A stretch of DNA of 64,000 bases from Halicephalobus mephisto (lineage: Eukaryota; Nematoda; Chromadorea; Rhabditida; Panagrolaimidae). Made by a program: the position numbers and the translations under genes. Shown here in pieces: positions 34,979-46,154 of the stretch. The notes under the pieces are model-generated. The model was given only the letters and a program-made list of their open reading frames with translations, searched no databases and had not been told where the DNA came from. Each line of letters starts with the position of its first letter. Positions within the stretch are counted from its first letter, which is position 1. The stretch spans positions 62,001-126,000 of the forward strand of contig SWDT01000016.1 of assembly GCA_009193035.1 (NCBI GenBank), written 5' to 3'.

Positions 34979-36832
34979 CAGTGAAACCCGCTCTATAAGC
35001 TACCCCCCTTATAAGCACGCGAGCATTCGATAAGAACTTCTTTTTTTTCGTTTTTTTTTAAATTAAAAATCCAGAAAACGAACGCTACACACAGCATAAT
35101 TCACCAAACAACATTACAAAGACATTTAAACAAATTAAACAGTTTAACAAAGCAATTCATAAATCTTTTCGGCGCAATTCATTCCTTCAATATTTTGATT
35201 ATTCTCGAAAAAGCGTTTTAATGTAGTTACGCACGAAAGTGCTTCATCAACAGTAACTGCGAAATCGTCATCTCTTTCTTCAGTATCTTCTTCATCTTGC
35301 AAACTTGGTTGAAATAACTCGGCAATCTCTTCTAGTTCCCAGAATCCATTTGTTATCAAAGAAATATCACTGTTCACATATTCTTCTAGAGTAATGTCTT
35401 CTGGATGATCAGATAAAGTCCACTGAACAAGTAAGTCTTTAACAAATGCTGTATCATTTGTTTCTTCTAATTCTGTAGTAAGATTCCAAGCTTTGGAAAA
35501 GCAGTTAACAATTGTACGTTCTGTTACGAGATCCCATGCTTTTTTAATTAAACGAAGCGCTTCGATGATACTAATTTTTTGAACCTGTTGGTTTGTTTGC
35601 CAGTAAAGACTTCTGGAACGCATCATTTCACATCGATATTTTTGCTTGAAATTAAAGATAATCCCAGCATCTAATGGTTGCGAAACAGCAGTTGTGTTTT
35701 TTGGTAAAAAGAGCAATTCAATGTTTTTGAGATTGATTTTGGAATGAGACGGGCAATTGTCAATGACGAGCAGAATTTTTCTCCCTTGCTCATTCAATTC
35801 AACATCCCATGATTTTAGCCAATCAGTCCATAGTTGCGAATTCATCCAGGCCTTATTGTTAGCTTGATATTCAACTGGTATATTTTGATTTTTGAAACAT
35901 CGTGGATTACGATGTTTTCCAATTACAAGCAACTTTTTTTCAGAACCAGTCATGTTTGAAGCTAACAAGACAGTAAGTCGTTCTTTGGAATTCTTACCTC
36001 CTTGACATCTTTTTCCTTTGAAGTGAAGTGTTCGATTAGGTAACATTCGATAAAAAAGACCTGTTTCATCAGCATTAAAAACATCTTCCTTTCGATATCT
36101 CAAAATCAGTCTATTGAGCACAGTATCTATCCATAATTGAACACTTTGGATATCAACATCAGCCCCTTCTCCTGATTCTTTCCTTAAAGCAATACGATTC
36201 CTCTTTTTGAACTTATCTAACCAGCCTTTTGATCCTGCTTTATAACCCATCAATTCACCAAGTTGCTTTGACTTTGCCTAAATTCAATCTGTAAAATAAA
36301 AAATATGGAAACAAACCATTAGTTGTGATCCATCTGGATACATGCCTGCAGCTCTTTCCTGAGTAAACCAAAAGACCATCGCTTGATCAAATTGTGCTGT
36401 GGTAGCTTTTGTCCTTCTGAAACGTTTGGGGCTTATACCATCTTCTATTGCTTGAACAATAGTTATTCTGTCACGTTTAATTCTTTGTACGCTGCTTCGA
36501 TTCATCAGATGCTTCTCTGCAACAGCTGTATGACTTTCATTCTCTAAATCTTTCAGAACTTTTGACTTTTGACCATAGGAACATTTGATTCTTTTAGCAC
36601 AAAATGACATCCTTCTAAATGGAAGATCAAAATAAAATCAAAACAATACAACAAAGAAAAAAGCCAAAAATATTAGTACAACTTACAACAGTCACCAGCT
36701 ATAACGCCTAAAACAAAATTTACACAAAAACATGTTTTGGCAATTCGTTTCCAATGCCAATGCATTCGATATAAGCAGCCTTCGATAAAAGCACCCCTCC
36801 CTTCAGGTGTGCTTATAAGAGAGGTTTCACTG
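34979..36832. mobile_element. Pogo/Tigger-like DNA transposon, complete
   Basis: A 1854-bp element flanked on both sides by TA (34977-34978 and 36833-36834), the target duplication of the Tc1/mariner superfamily. Both ends begin CAGTGAAACC; the match continues imperfectly (left ..CGCTCTATAAGC, right in reverse complement ..TCTCTTATAAGC). TTCGATA words recur just inside both ends. It encodes one transposase, on the minus strand, without stops or frameshifts, so it may be autonomous and fairly young. Confidence 0.92.
35144..36610 (-). CDS. Pogo/Tigger-family transposase
   Basis: Two exons, 36317-36610 and 35144-36277, joined across a 39-bp intron; 475 residues. N-terminal helix-turn-helix of the Psq/CENP-B type (residues about 15-60: KSKVLKDLENESHTAVAEKH), then a CENP-B second DNA-binding domain ending GWLDKFKKRNRIALRK. 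The DDE_1 catalytic core has FNADETGLFYRMLP (first Asp), LLVIDNCPSH (second Asp) and, about 30 residues on, QPLDAGIIFNFKQKYR (third Asp), the DDD triad usual for pogo. A C-terminal acidic stretch follows (QDEEDTEERDDDF). Cuts and pastes the surrounding element. The acceptor GAATTTAG was chosen over TTTACAG because it keeps the frame open. Confidence 0.92.
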
Positions 36833-36834
36833 TA

Positions 36835-37634
36835 TATGTCAAATTAAAACTTTCGAAGACTAGGTTCAGAATACGTAATCCAGCTTTGCTAAATATCCTC
36901 CTGAAAAGAGATAATTTATGAAGTCTGTAATCTCTTTATTCTTCGTTTTTGATTTGTCGAAAATCTCTGGAGGCCACAGAAGAGGAGACCACTCGGAAAA
37001 CCAAGAACAAGATAGTCGGACGATTTAACTGAGGAAATGCAGTGCAAGAAGACCGAATTCGACATCATGAAGCAGCAACAGCTCCTAGTCTCAACCCGAG
37101 CTGCCCCCTACGCACGCCACCAATGGGAGAATTGGGTTAAAGGAGCAGACAATTCAAAATTGTTTGTAAATTTTGATTTTGTGCGACATAGGAATAAAAG
37201 TAAAAGATTTGTCGAAAAATTGAATAATTACAATCAACCTAAAAGTACATTTAAATGTAAAGAGTTATTAAAACTAATAAAGTTGGTGTAAAAACAAATG
37301 TTTAAAATAAGTGGTAAAAAAGTTGTAAGAAAATGGAAAATATCCACACATAACATTTGATATATGGAAATTCGGACATTTGTTTCATTTTCTCTCTTGA
37401 GAACTTTCATCATTAACGTGAACTTGTCAAAAAATCAAAAATTAAATAATTTGTGTCCAATTGTCTTTTTCCACGGGTAATATCCTTCCACTTGAAAAAA
37501 CTAGCCAGATAAACTTTCCGCTTTGCGCGCATTGTTTGTTCACAAGCGCTTGCTCGAGATCCCTCAGACTATCCCTTTTTCCTGGAACTTTCAATTGATT
37601 TATCCTAGCTTCAGCAGTGATGGACAAGTTGTAA
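36835..37634. other. Spacer between transposon and nicotinic receptor, one exon-like island
   Basis: At 37020-37135 a GC-richer plus-strand stretch reads openly from a possible ATG at 37037 (KTEFDIMKQQQLLVSTRAAP, then YARHQWENW) to a GTTAAAG that could be a donor. After that the composition becomes AT-rich. It may be a first or single exon of an unknown small gene. I do not recognise it. The rest holds the promoter of the receptor gene. Confidence 0.3.
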
Positions 37635-39671
37635 ATGACCTTACTCATGGTAGTATTAAAACTATTTCTATTATTTTCTTTCATTTCAACAATTGCGGGT
37701 AACGAAGACGAACAAAAGTTATATGCAGATTTGCTGAACAACTATAATCCACTAGAAAGACCCGTAGAGAACGCTAGCGAACCCCTGGTGGTGAAAATAC
37801 GGTTATTCTTGCAGCAAATTGTGGATGTCGACGAGAAGAACCAGATCGTGCAAGTCAACGCGTGGATACGATACGTGAGTCTTAATTCAGTTTAATAATA
37901 TGAAATTCAACAATTGATTTATTCTTAGTTTTATAGAGTCGATTTTGGTAGGGAAATTTTAGATTTCATTTGGTATTTTAGTCCGACAATTAAGGAAAAC
38001 ATTGCTATAGAGTTGCATTGTAACGTAAAAAACAGCTCAATGGAGTTGTCACAGTTCGCCAAGCAACAACCCCCACGAGGGCTTCTATATCAATACCTTT
38101 TTTCATTTTTATGTTAAAATTTAAATTTTCATATTTTAGTACAAAGTGCAATTTTATGGGAATTGACTGGAAATAAACTTGTTTTTTATCGTTCTAGATC
38201 TGGTTCGACTACAAACTGAAATGGGATCCAGCAGATTACGGTGGAATCCAGGATGTCAGATTTCTCGGAGCTCTGGACCAAATCTGGAAGCCTGATGTTC
38301 TTCTCTACAACTCTGCCGACCAAAATTTCGACACAACTTACAAGTCAAATCAGCTCGTCTACCACACCGGGGAGGTCAACTGGATTCCTCCGGGGATTCT
38401 GAAGTTCACCTGTCCTATGGTGGTGAGTTTTCTACTTTAAAAAAGTCAAACATAAAAACAAACACCTTAGATAACATGGTTTCCCTTTGACGACCAGATT
38501 TGTCGTCTGAAGTTCGGTTCCTGGACATACAACGGATTCGCTATAGATCTCCAGATAGATTCAGATGATCCGAATTCTCCCCACCAGATGGATCTCTCGG
38601 ATTACGTGATTAACGGAGAATGGAACCTCATCGCTTCTCCAGCCACCAGAGAAGTCCTTTTTTACACTTGCTGTCCCGAACCTTATCCGTCCGTCGTGTT
38701 CTCGATGCACATCCGAAGAAGAACACTTTTCTACTGTAGGACATTATTTAAATTACTCGCAATAAATCCAACTTTAGGGTTCAATTTGATTATTCCAAGT
38801 CTTCTAGTGTCCATGATGACAATATTCAGTTTTTCCTTTCCTCCAGATGCTGGAGAGAAAATGAATCTGGGTGAGTACTTTCGAACTTTCTACGGTCAGC
38901 TTGGTCTTCGTTCTTGAGATTCCGACTTTGGTAGAATCTTCCGAACTCTTAATTTTGGAGAATCTACCATTATTTCCTAATTAAACGATAGAAACTAAAA
39001 TCCAGAAAAGAATTCTAAAGGATTACATCCAAGTTGAGATTTCAATGGAAAAAGAACAAGTGAAAAATTTGTTTTTCTAAATCTTAAAAATTTCAGAAAT
39101 TTCCATTCTTCTCAGTGTGTGTTTCTTCTTGTCCATGGTTGGGGAGATGATTCCGGCCAATTCTGACGCTGTTCCTCTCATCGGGATCTTTTTCTCCACA
39201 TGCATGCTTATCATCTCGACTTCGGTTATTTTCACCGTCGTCATTCTGAATCTCTACTTCCGTGGAGCTGACACCCACGTAATGTCCCCAATTGTCCGTC
39301 GAGTATTCCTAGAATGGCTTCCTTGGCTGCTCTTCATGAGCAGACCGGGCTACAGATTCAAATCCGGCCATTGCATCGTCGAGAAGCCCGTCGTCCATCC
39401 GTTCAAGAACATCGACACCAAGTACACCGCCCAGAAAGCCAAAATCACTGATCCCGCCACTAATGCTCAAATAATCTTACTTCATCGGATGCACAACGAG
39501 CTCAAGGAAATCGCAAATAGGATCTTTGAAGAAGCCGAAAAAGAAAGTCTCGAAGACGATTGGAAGTTTTGCGCCTTGGTCGTCGACAGAGCTTGTCTTT
39601 TGATTTTTAGCGCGTTTATCACAGCAATTGTGGTAACCTTTGTGCTTTGTGCTCCTCACATTATTGCATGA
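37635..39671 (+). CDS. Nicotinic acetylcholine receptor alpha-type subunit
   Basis: Cys-loop ligand-gated cation channel subunit at synapses or muscle. Five exons: 37635-37874, 38198-38422, 38471-38735, 38778-38870 and 39097-39671; 465 residues. Signal peptide ([20 protein letters not shown]). Ligand-binding loops include [13 protein letters not shown] and [14 protein letters not shown]. Cys-loop [15 protein letters not shown] has 13 residues between cysteines. The vicinal pair [10 protein letters not shown] marks an alpha subunit. Four membrane segments; pore segment M2 starts [14 protein letters not shown]. The -1' Glu and 9' Leu are kept, but 2' is Asn and 4' is Glu where ACR-16/alpha7 has Ser and Gly. 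The M3-M4 loop is short for the family. The subtype among nematode ACR genes is not settled. Confidence 0.92.
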
Positions 39672-39718
39672 AAAAGATAAAATTTATTCAAACTCAACAA
39701 AAAGGATAAATCTGCAGT

Positions 39719-40648
39719 CTACTTCCTTCTCTTTTTCGTCTTCTGGCCTGGTTTCTTCTTTTTTGCGGTAAAATTAGCCTTGGCCGCAGCTTTGAATTTC
39801 TTGGCTCTAGTTTCCTTGTCCTCCTTCGGTCCTTTGAGCTTCCTCTTCTTGCCTTTTTTCTTTGGACCTTCTTTGCTGTCTCTAGTTCCCATGTAGTCTC
39901 CAAAGCTAAGTAAGGCAGCGAGATCGTCCTTTTGTCGTTTTTTCTGTTCAGCTGCAAGTTGTTTCTTACTCACTTGAAGTCGAACAAGATAATTCTCTTC
40001 GTATTGCCGTCGTTCAGCTTCGCTCTTAGATTCCTTGATTTTGTGCTCGTCGAAGATTTCTTCTGGAGCTTCACTGTATTGAGCGTGGAGATCTCTGACC
40101 AAGCTGCTCTGCATCATTCTCTTTTTGGTTTGCTCTATTCGTCGTTGAGCCTTCTCTTCTTCATCTCCTTCGTACTGCATTGCTCGGATCTTCGGCGGAA
40201 CGTACTTCTTGGATTTCCCATCATCGTCATTGTTTTCTTCCTCGTCTTCCTCATCATCATCGATGACAAACTGATCAGGTCTCGCTCTCATTGTCGGTTG
40301 AGCAGCAGTAGTTGTGGATTTGGCTCCAATTAATCGGTCAACTTGAAGCCTCAACTTAGCTTCGATCGGCTTCATCTTCTCCAGGACAACTCTCCTCTTG
40401 AGCAGTCTGTCGATAGCTGGATTACCTTCAATGGATGCTCCCATACTCATCTTGGACATCAGGAAAGACAAATCAGCAAGATAAGTAAGCAACTCATGAT
40501 TCTTGACGTCGTAAAAAGAAATTCCATCCTTGGTTTTCGGAATAATATCCTTCACAGCGGACTTAAACTTGCTGATTTCCGTCAGAGTCTCTTCTGACGT
40601 TTTTAAGCAATCTGCCACTACTTTGGCAAAGTCTGGGTTTGACGTCAT
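39719..40648 (-). CDS. NGDN: Neuroguidin / LCP5-like Sas10 family protein
   Basis: Intronless, 309 residues. Member of the Sas10/Utp3/C1D family; yeast Lcp5 and human neuroguidin act in the small-subunit processome for 18S rRNA maturation in the nucleolus. Seen: N-terminal Sas10 helical domain (HELLTYLADLSFLMSKMS and RLLKRRVVLEKMKPIEAKLR), an acidic middle (DDDEEDEEENNDDD), then the family block KKYVPPKIRAM, the SLVRDLHAQYSEAPEEI motif, and a very basic C-terminal tail (GQKTKKRRK) that can serve as a nucleolar signal. Its stop is 47 bp from that of the convergent nicotinic receptor gene; its start is about 600 bp from divergent CNOT10. Confidence 0.9.
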   Translation of the reverse strand: MTSNPDFAKVVADCLKTSEETLTEISKFKSAVKDIIPKTKDGISFYDVKNHELLTYLADLSFLMSKMSMGASIEGNPAIDRLLKRRVVLEKMKPIEAKLRLQVDRLIGAKSTTTAAQPTMRARPDQFVIDDDEEDEEENNDDDGKSKKYVPPKIRAMQYEGDEEEKAQRRIEQTKKRMMQSSLVRDLHAQYSEAPEEIFDEHKIKESKSEAERRQYEENYLVRLQVSKKQLAAEQKKRQKDDLAALLSFGDYMGTRDSKEGPKKKGKKRKLKGPKEDKETRAKKFKAAAKANFTAKKKKPGQKTKKRRK

Positions 40649-41249
40649 CTAAAACCAAAGATAAAATAAAATGCCAAATAGAACATTTTCATTAAGAAGG
40701 AACTAAATCTCGGGAAATACACATGATAATTTCGAACACTTGACTTCATTGTCGTCAAAACACAAGAATAAAGGGTTAGGAACAAAGAAAAGTAGGTTTC
40801 TAGTGGCTTAAAAAGCTAAATTAAGGAAAATAGGTACTAAATAAAATAAAATTAGAAAGACAGCAAGTATCCTATTCCTTAAAAATTGTTTATTTCAAGA
40901 GACATTTGGAAAAATATATACGAGTTTTATGGAGGAATATAAATCGATATATAAATAAACAATTTGGGGTGCAGAAAACACATTTTGAAACAGAAGCTTG
41001 GAGAAGAAAATAACATCATACAGAAAGTGCTAAACTCGTTGGCGTCGAGTCCCTTTTCACCAATGTCCCACTCACTCAATTTCCGCGGCTCTGCCTAAAG
41101 CTCAAGCTGCCGTTGTTCCGACTCTTTTGAGCCTCTCTTCCAAGACCTGATTCGTGGGCGACATTATTTCGGGAGTAGAAAGTTACCAGAAGGAGTTCGG
41201 CAACACAACTAGATCAGCGGATTTTGTTTTGGCTTTGTATTAAATCGCT
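40649..41249. promoter_or_regulatory. Divergent promoter region of NGDN and CNOT10
   Basis: About 600 bp between two divergent housekeeping genes. A GC-richer stretch at 41030-41210 contains only frames under 25 codons on either strand (for example a minus-strand MSPTNQVLEERLKRVGTTAA). No core elements could be set with confidence. Confidence 0.4.
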
Positions 41250-43002
41250 ATGACTCCTCTCCTAAATGGCATCGGAAATATTCGATTAGACCATCAGCGC
41301 TTTGAAAAGTTGATGAGTGAATATCCTTTGGTGAGTTTTGCATCGATTTTATATAAGGATAAACCTTGGGATGTTACAGTTGAGGAACTGCAATGGAGAG
41401 GCACTTCCGGACCGGGAACATGTAACCGTGGCTTTCCAATGCGCTGGGCATGCTTACCTGGCGAATCTCCGCAGAGTTGCTTCTAATTTAGCCAAGTCGA
41501 TTCTGAACTCTCCAGACGTTCCTGGTATGTCTGTAGAATTAAGGTTGATATATGAATTACTTTGTAGATGACTTGGTCTGTCCCACAGCTATAGTTGATG
41601 CCCAGATAGCTCTGGAACTGAACCAAATTGCCTACGCTTCTGAGGTTGTCCGTCGCATTGTGACTCTTCCCCAGTGGGTCAACACTGGGGAAGAACTACG
41701 CAATGCCTTCGCTCTGCTAAACACGAGGATCAACATGAAGATGCAGCCGAACACCAGGTTCCCGGAGTTGAACGGGAAAAAGCTGGAGGTCGGATCCATT
41801 TATCCTGGTGTAATCAAGTTCGGTTTCAGGACATTGAGTGGCTTGGACTACGACTGGAATCCGGGATCAGAGACGGGTCCTTCGGAGTCGTCGTAAAGCC
41901 TCTCTTCGAGCTCAGGAAGCAAGCAAGAAAAGAAGTCTTGGTGGAGATCGATATGACCATTGGCGAACTCTACTTCCGAGGGTTTGAGAATCTAGACATT
42001 GCGGAAGATCTGTATTCCAACGCCTTGAATCTCTGCTGCTCCACTGAATTGATGAATTTGGATTTCTTTCGTCCGGTAATTAAGCTGAATTACGAGCTTG
42101 GATCTGTTCACTTGTGCAACAACAAGCCTAATTGTGCTTTCTACTGCTTGCTGATGGGGATTCCAGCGGCAGCCCATACTCCAGAAGCCTGGATGCGTCT
42201 GGCCCAAGCAGCTATTCTCTGCGTCAACGCTGAGCAAATTTTCCAACGTGAGACCGCTCCGGAAATTGCTGCATTCAAGAGGGCTTGTGTTGATTTCTAC
42301 GAACTTGAAATCAACAGAAAAGTCGCAAATGAAGCCATAAAGGAGGAAGTTTTCAAAAAAGAATACAACGGACACATCCAGGACAAGCCAGAGCCTACTT
42401 ATTCCTTCGCCTTTGACTGCATCACGAGGGCCTGCCGCATAGTCAAGGAACGGACCAGGGAGTGGACATACCTGCATTTCGACCTGATGTCCATGTACAT
42501 TTTCCTGACATTAGAGTTGTCTTCTGTCAAGAGTGCAGAAAACTGCTTAAAAGATATTTCAAAGTTGCCCAACAACACCATCGTCAATCGGAATGTTTCC
42601 GCCACATTTATGGTAATTTCAGTTTTGTTTTTCTGTAATCAAGAAATTCCAGGCGAAGGTACTAGTCATGCAGAATAGACCATTAGAAGCAGTAGAGGCC
42701 TTGAACTCGATAGTTTACCCGAGCGAAGAAGGCAGAAGACTAAAGATCAATCGCGCAAACGGATACCTCCAAAACCGCGACGCAGAAGATGCCGAATCTT
42801 GTTATGATAATGTTAGTTTTTGTTTTCTTCCAACTCTGACAGTAATTTCCAGCTATTTGCCTTTATGCCCGTTGAAGCAATGCGGCTAAAGTTCGTGTAC
42901 AATGTACGGAAAACTCGTAACGATGTCCGGGAAATTCTACGAACAGAGAAACTGTCGAATAAATTGAGACATGCATCGGACAAAGACCCTTCTCTGTTTT
43001 GA
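41250..43002 (+). CDS. CNOT10: CCR4-NOT complex subunit 10 (CNOT10-like TPR protein)
   Basis: Six exons: 41250-41330, 41380-41524, 41568-41788, 41830-42612, 42653-42811 and 42853-43002; 512 residues, shorter than human CNOT10 (744). Scaffold subunit that binds the N-terminal module of CNOT1 in the mRNA deadenylase complex. All helical repeats, no catalytic site. Recognised from ordered similarity: KLNYELGSVHLCNNKPNCAF with EAWMRLAQAA (CNOT10: [20 protein letters not shown].. with WLRLAECCI), then YSFAFDCITRACRIV, KVLVMQNRPLEAVEALNSI and NRANGYLQNRDAEDAESCY. The 41-bp intron 41789-41829 has a weak donor (GAG/GTCGG) but is the only frame-preserving solution I found. The N-terminus could have another exon upstream. 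Confidence 0.75.
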
Positions 43003-43232
43003 TGAACCAGAATTGAGTTGTGATCTATTCGAGAGCTTGAGAGAGACCACGAGAAGAGAAATTGTTGATTTTGAACACAGTTGTTATTTTGTTTTTCTTT
43101 CTCATTGCTAGCAGTTGTTTTCTCCGATTCTGTTACTAGTTAAAAATTGAAAATAGGTTTTTTGTTGGTTAAAAGGTTCAAATCCAAAGTACCTGTTTTT
43201 TACGTGTGATTTTAGGGATTTATTTTCCAGAT

Positions 43233-46154
43233 ATGCGATGGAATAACCTTCGAACAATACAACCATGTCAATTAGTCAATTTCCATTATTCTCCGGCTTC
43301 ATGTTCCTATTTTTCATTTCCGCATTCCGGATCACGACGAGATTTCTCTAAGAACGCAGGTGCTGCGAAACTTCAAGCAGATGTAGTTGTATGTGGAGCA
43401 GGATTAGCTGGACTTAGTGTTGCTCATGGGTTGTCCAAGAGAGGAGTAGGTGTCTGTGTTTTTGATAAAGATTGGTGAGTTTTGAACACTTGATATATGA
43501 ATTTATTGACTTTCATCACTTTCAGCATTGGGGGTGGAGCTACAAGCAAATGTATGGGATTGGTGACTTCGCCGAGCTTCTGGGGAGATGCTGGATTGAG
43601 GAAGATCGTAAAAGGTTCTATGGATCTCTATGAAGAATTAGCGAAGAAACACAAGTTTGGTAGGTTGATAAATAAGTAATTATTTTGATGGATAAAGTTT
43701 AGTTCATTCAAAATGTGGACGGGTGTACCTTGCTTCGTCGGACCCTCAGTTCATGAACATGAGGAGGGTTTACTCTAGAGCGATATTGACAAATTCTCAT
43801 GCAGAACTTATCGATGATCCCAGTGAAATGCTTGCCCGATGGCCCATGATAGAATCGGAAGATGTTAGAGTAGGTTTTTTCTACTGATATGAATGAGAAT
43901 CATTGTTATTTTTAGATAGCTATGTTTTCTCCAGACGATGTTGTATTAGATACAGGAGGTCTCTGTAGAGCTCTAGCCGCGGAAATCAAGGAGAATGGCG
44001 GCAAAATTTATGAGAATGCTACTGTTCATAAGGTTCTTGTTGGAGAGGGACAAAAAGTCTACGCCGTGGCTACAGATGAAGGTCTTGTGGAAACTGATGT
44101 GTTCGTTAATGCTGCTGGAATCGTAAGCTTTGGTATTAGAAAGAAACTTTATATTTATTTCTGATTTCAGTGGGCTAATATGCTGAAAATCAAAAAATTA
44201 GGACAACCGACATCCATCAGAATGGCCTCGTATCCTTGTACCTATTCTTTCTTATCCACGACAAAACTTCCGAATTCGAATATTAGTGAAATGACTCCGG
44301 TTATTGTTGATTTGGATCAAAGTATATTCCTCAGAGCTACTGATTATATGACAATTGTCGGAGGATTCCATGAAGATGATGTTCAATCCCTCTCTCAACC
44401 CAATGCAATTCAAGATGAGTGGTGTATTCCACCTCCGGATTGGGATCGATTTTATCCTGTTTTACGACGGAGTCTCGCTAGATGCCCTCCATTAGGACAA
44501 TTGGACCATGGGGAACTCGTTGGAAGTGCTGAAATTTACACTCCAGACATGATGCCGCTGGTAGGAGAATCGGATCAAATCAATGGATACTTTATCTTAA
44601 ATGGATTCAATGGGAAAGGTCTTCCGTGGGCTGGAGGTCTTGGAAAGGTCTTGGCTGAGTGGATTACGGAGAAAAGACCGAAATCAGACATTCATAAAGT
44701 AGATATGACAAGGTTCTTAGAGCTCCATTCTAATCCTCAATATCTCCATGAAAGAGTAATGGAAGTTGCTAGTAATACTTTTAAAGTCGTCCATCATAGC
44801 CATCAATGTCATACAGCAAGAAATTTGAGAATGAGTTCCATATATCATCAGTTGCGGAACGCTGGAGCTGTTTTTGGAGAGATTATGGGGTATGAAAGAC
44901 CACTATGGTTCACTCCAAATACTGATCCAACGAGGAATTCTTTATTTGTTGGACAAGATCCACTTAATTCAAAACCAGATTGGTTTCAATATGTAGCAAA
45001 AGAATATGAAGCCTGCAGAGAACGGGTTGGACTTATTGATATGACTAGTTTTGCTAAATTTGAAATTGGAGGTCCTGGAGTTGTGGAATTTTTACAAAAA
45101 ATTTGCTCTGGGAATATTGATAAACCAATTGGAACTACGATATATACAGGAATGCAGAATGATGATGGTGGTTATGTTACGGATTGTACGATGAGCAGAT
45201 TAAGTGAAGACAAGTAAGATTCTTAATTTTTTTTGTAGTTAATTTTTTAATTTTAGGTATTTTATTGTTGCTCCGACAATTCAGCAACTTCGGGCTCCTA
45301 TTTGGATAAAGAAATGGATAAAAGAATGGAATGCAAATGTTTATATTAATGATGTGACGGCTATGTACACGGCTTTGAACGTTGTAGGTCCAGCTAGCAG
45401 GTATTTGATGCAAGATGTCACTGGTCAGCAGATGAATCAGACAAATTTTCCAACTTTTTCTTGTAAGGAAGTCAATATTGGCATGGCTACTGGAGTGAGG
45501 GCAATCAGCGTGACTCATTGCGGAGAACTCGGATGGGTCTTGTATATACCAAATGAAGTAGCCCAGAATGTGTATGAACACTTGATCAGTGCTGGACAAG
45601 AGTATTCATTGATGCACGCAGGTTACTACACTTTGAGGCATTTGAGGATCGAAAAGTTTTACGTTTACTGGGGACAAGACATAAATAGCCTCGTGACCCC
45701 TGTGGAGTGCGGGCGAGCTTTCAGAGTCGACTTTGATGTGAGGTTTTATTAAGGAGTTATTGAGTTTAATATATGCTTTCAGAAGGACTTTATTGGAAAG
45801 AAAGCCCTACTGGATCAGATGGAGAAAGGGGTTAATAAACGCTTTGTCCAAGTTTTGATCGACAAACATGATTCGGAAACTGATCCTTGGCCTCAGGGAA
45901 ATGAGATTATCTATAGAAATGGAATTCCTGCAGGTAGTACTACTTCTGCGGCTTACGGATTTACGTTAGGATGTCAAGTTTGTATTGGATATATCGAAAA
46001 TGAGGAATTTGGAGTGTCTAATGAGTATGTCAATTCTGGTAAGTACGAAGTGGACATTGCCAACAAAAAGTTCCCCGTGAGAGTGAACTTACACTCACCT
46101 TCCTTGCCAATGGTATCTTCTGAACATCCAATGCATTATAGGCCCACTCAGTAG
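43233..46154 (+). CDS. PDPR: Pyruvate dehydrogenase phosphatase regulatory subunit (PDPR)
   Basis: Mitochondrial FAD-binding flavoprotein of the dimethylglycine/sarcosine dehydrogenase family that modulates the phosphatase activating pyruvate dehydrogenase. Seven exons: 43233-43474, 43526-43659, 43703-43869, 43916-44122, 44171-45213, 45257-45737 and 45783-46154; 881 residues, against about 879 in mammals. Seen: a basic, Ser-rich N-terminus fitting a mitochondrial targeting peptide, Rossmann FAD motif DVVVCGAGLAGLSVAHGLSK, DAO domain, then the GcvT-like C-terminal half with KPDWFQYVAKEYEACRERVG and GLIDMTSFAKFEI. The WGQDINSLVTPVECGR block favours PDPR over dimethylglycine dehydrogenase. The start follows a TTTTCCAG acceptor by two bases. 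Confidence 0.88.

Noticed and set aside
40649..41249. Small MSPTNQVLEERLKRVGTTAA frame
   Set aside because: Only 20 codons, no supporting splice sites; left as part of the divergent promoter.
41552..41896. CNOT10 frame continuing past 41788 to a stop at 41896
   Set aside because: The frame loses similarity after NGKKLE, while the alternative frame continues the TPR protein. A 41-bp intron restores it. A 22-bp GTGTAATC..TTTCAG intron was also tried and gives a stop.
43172..43188. GGTTCAAATCC as a tRNA B box
   Set aside because: No A box or cloverleaf upstream; it lies in the CNOT10-PDPR gap.
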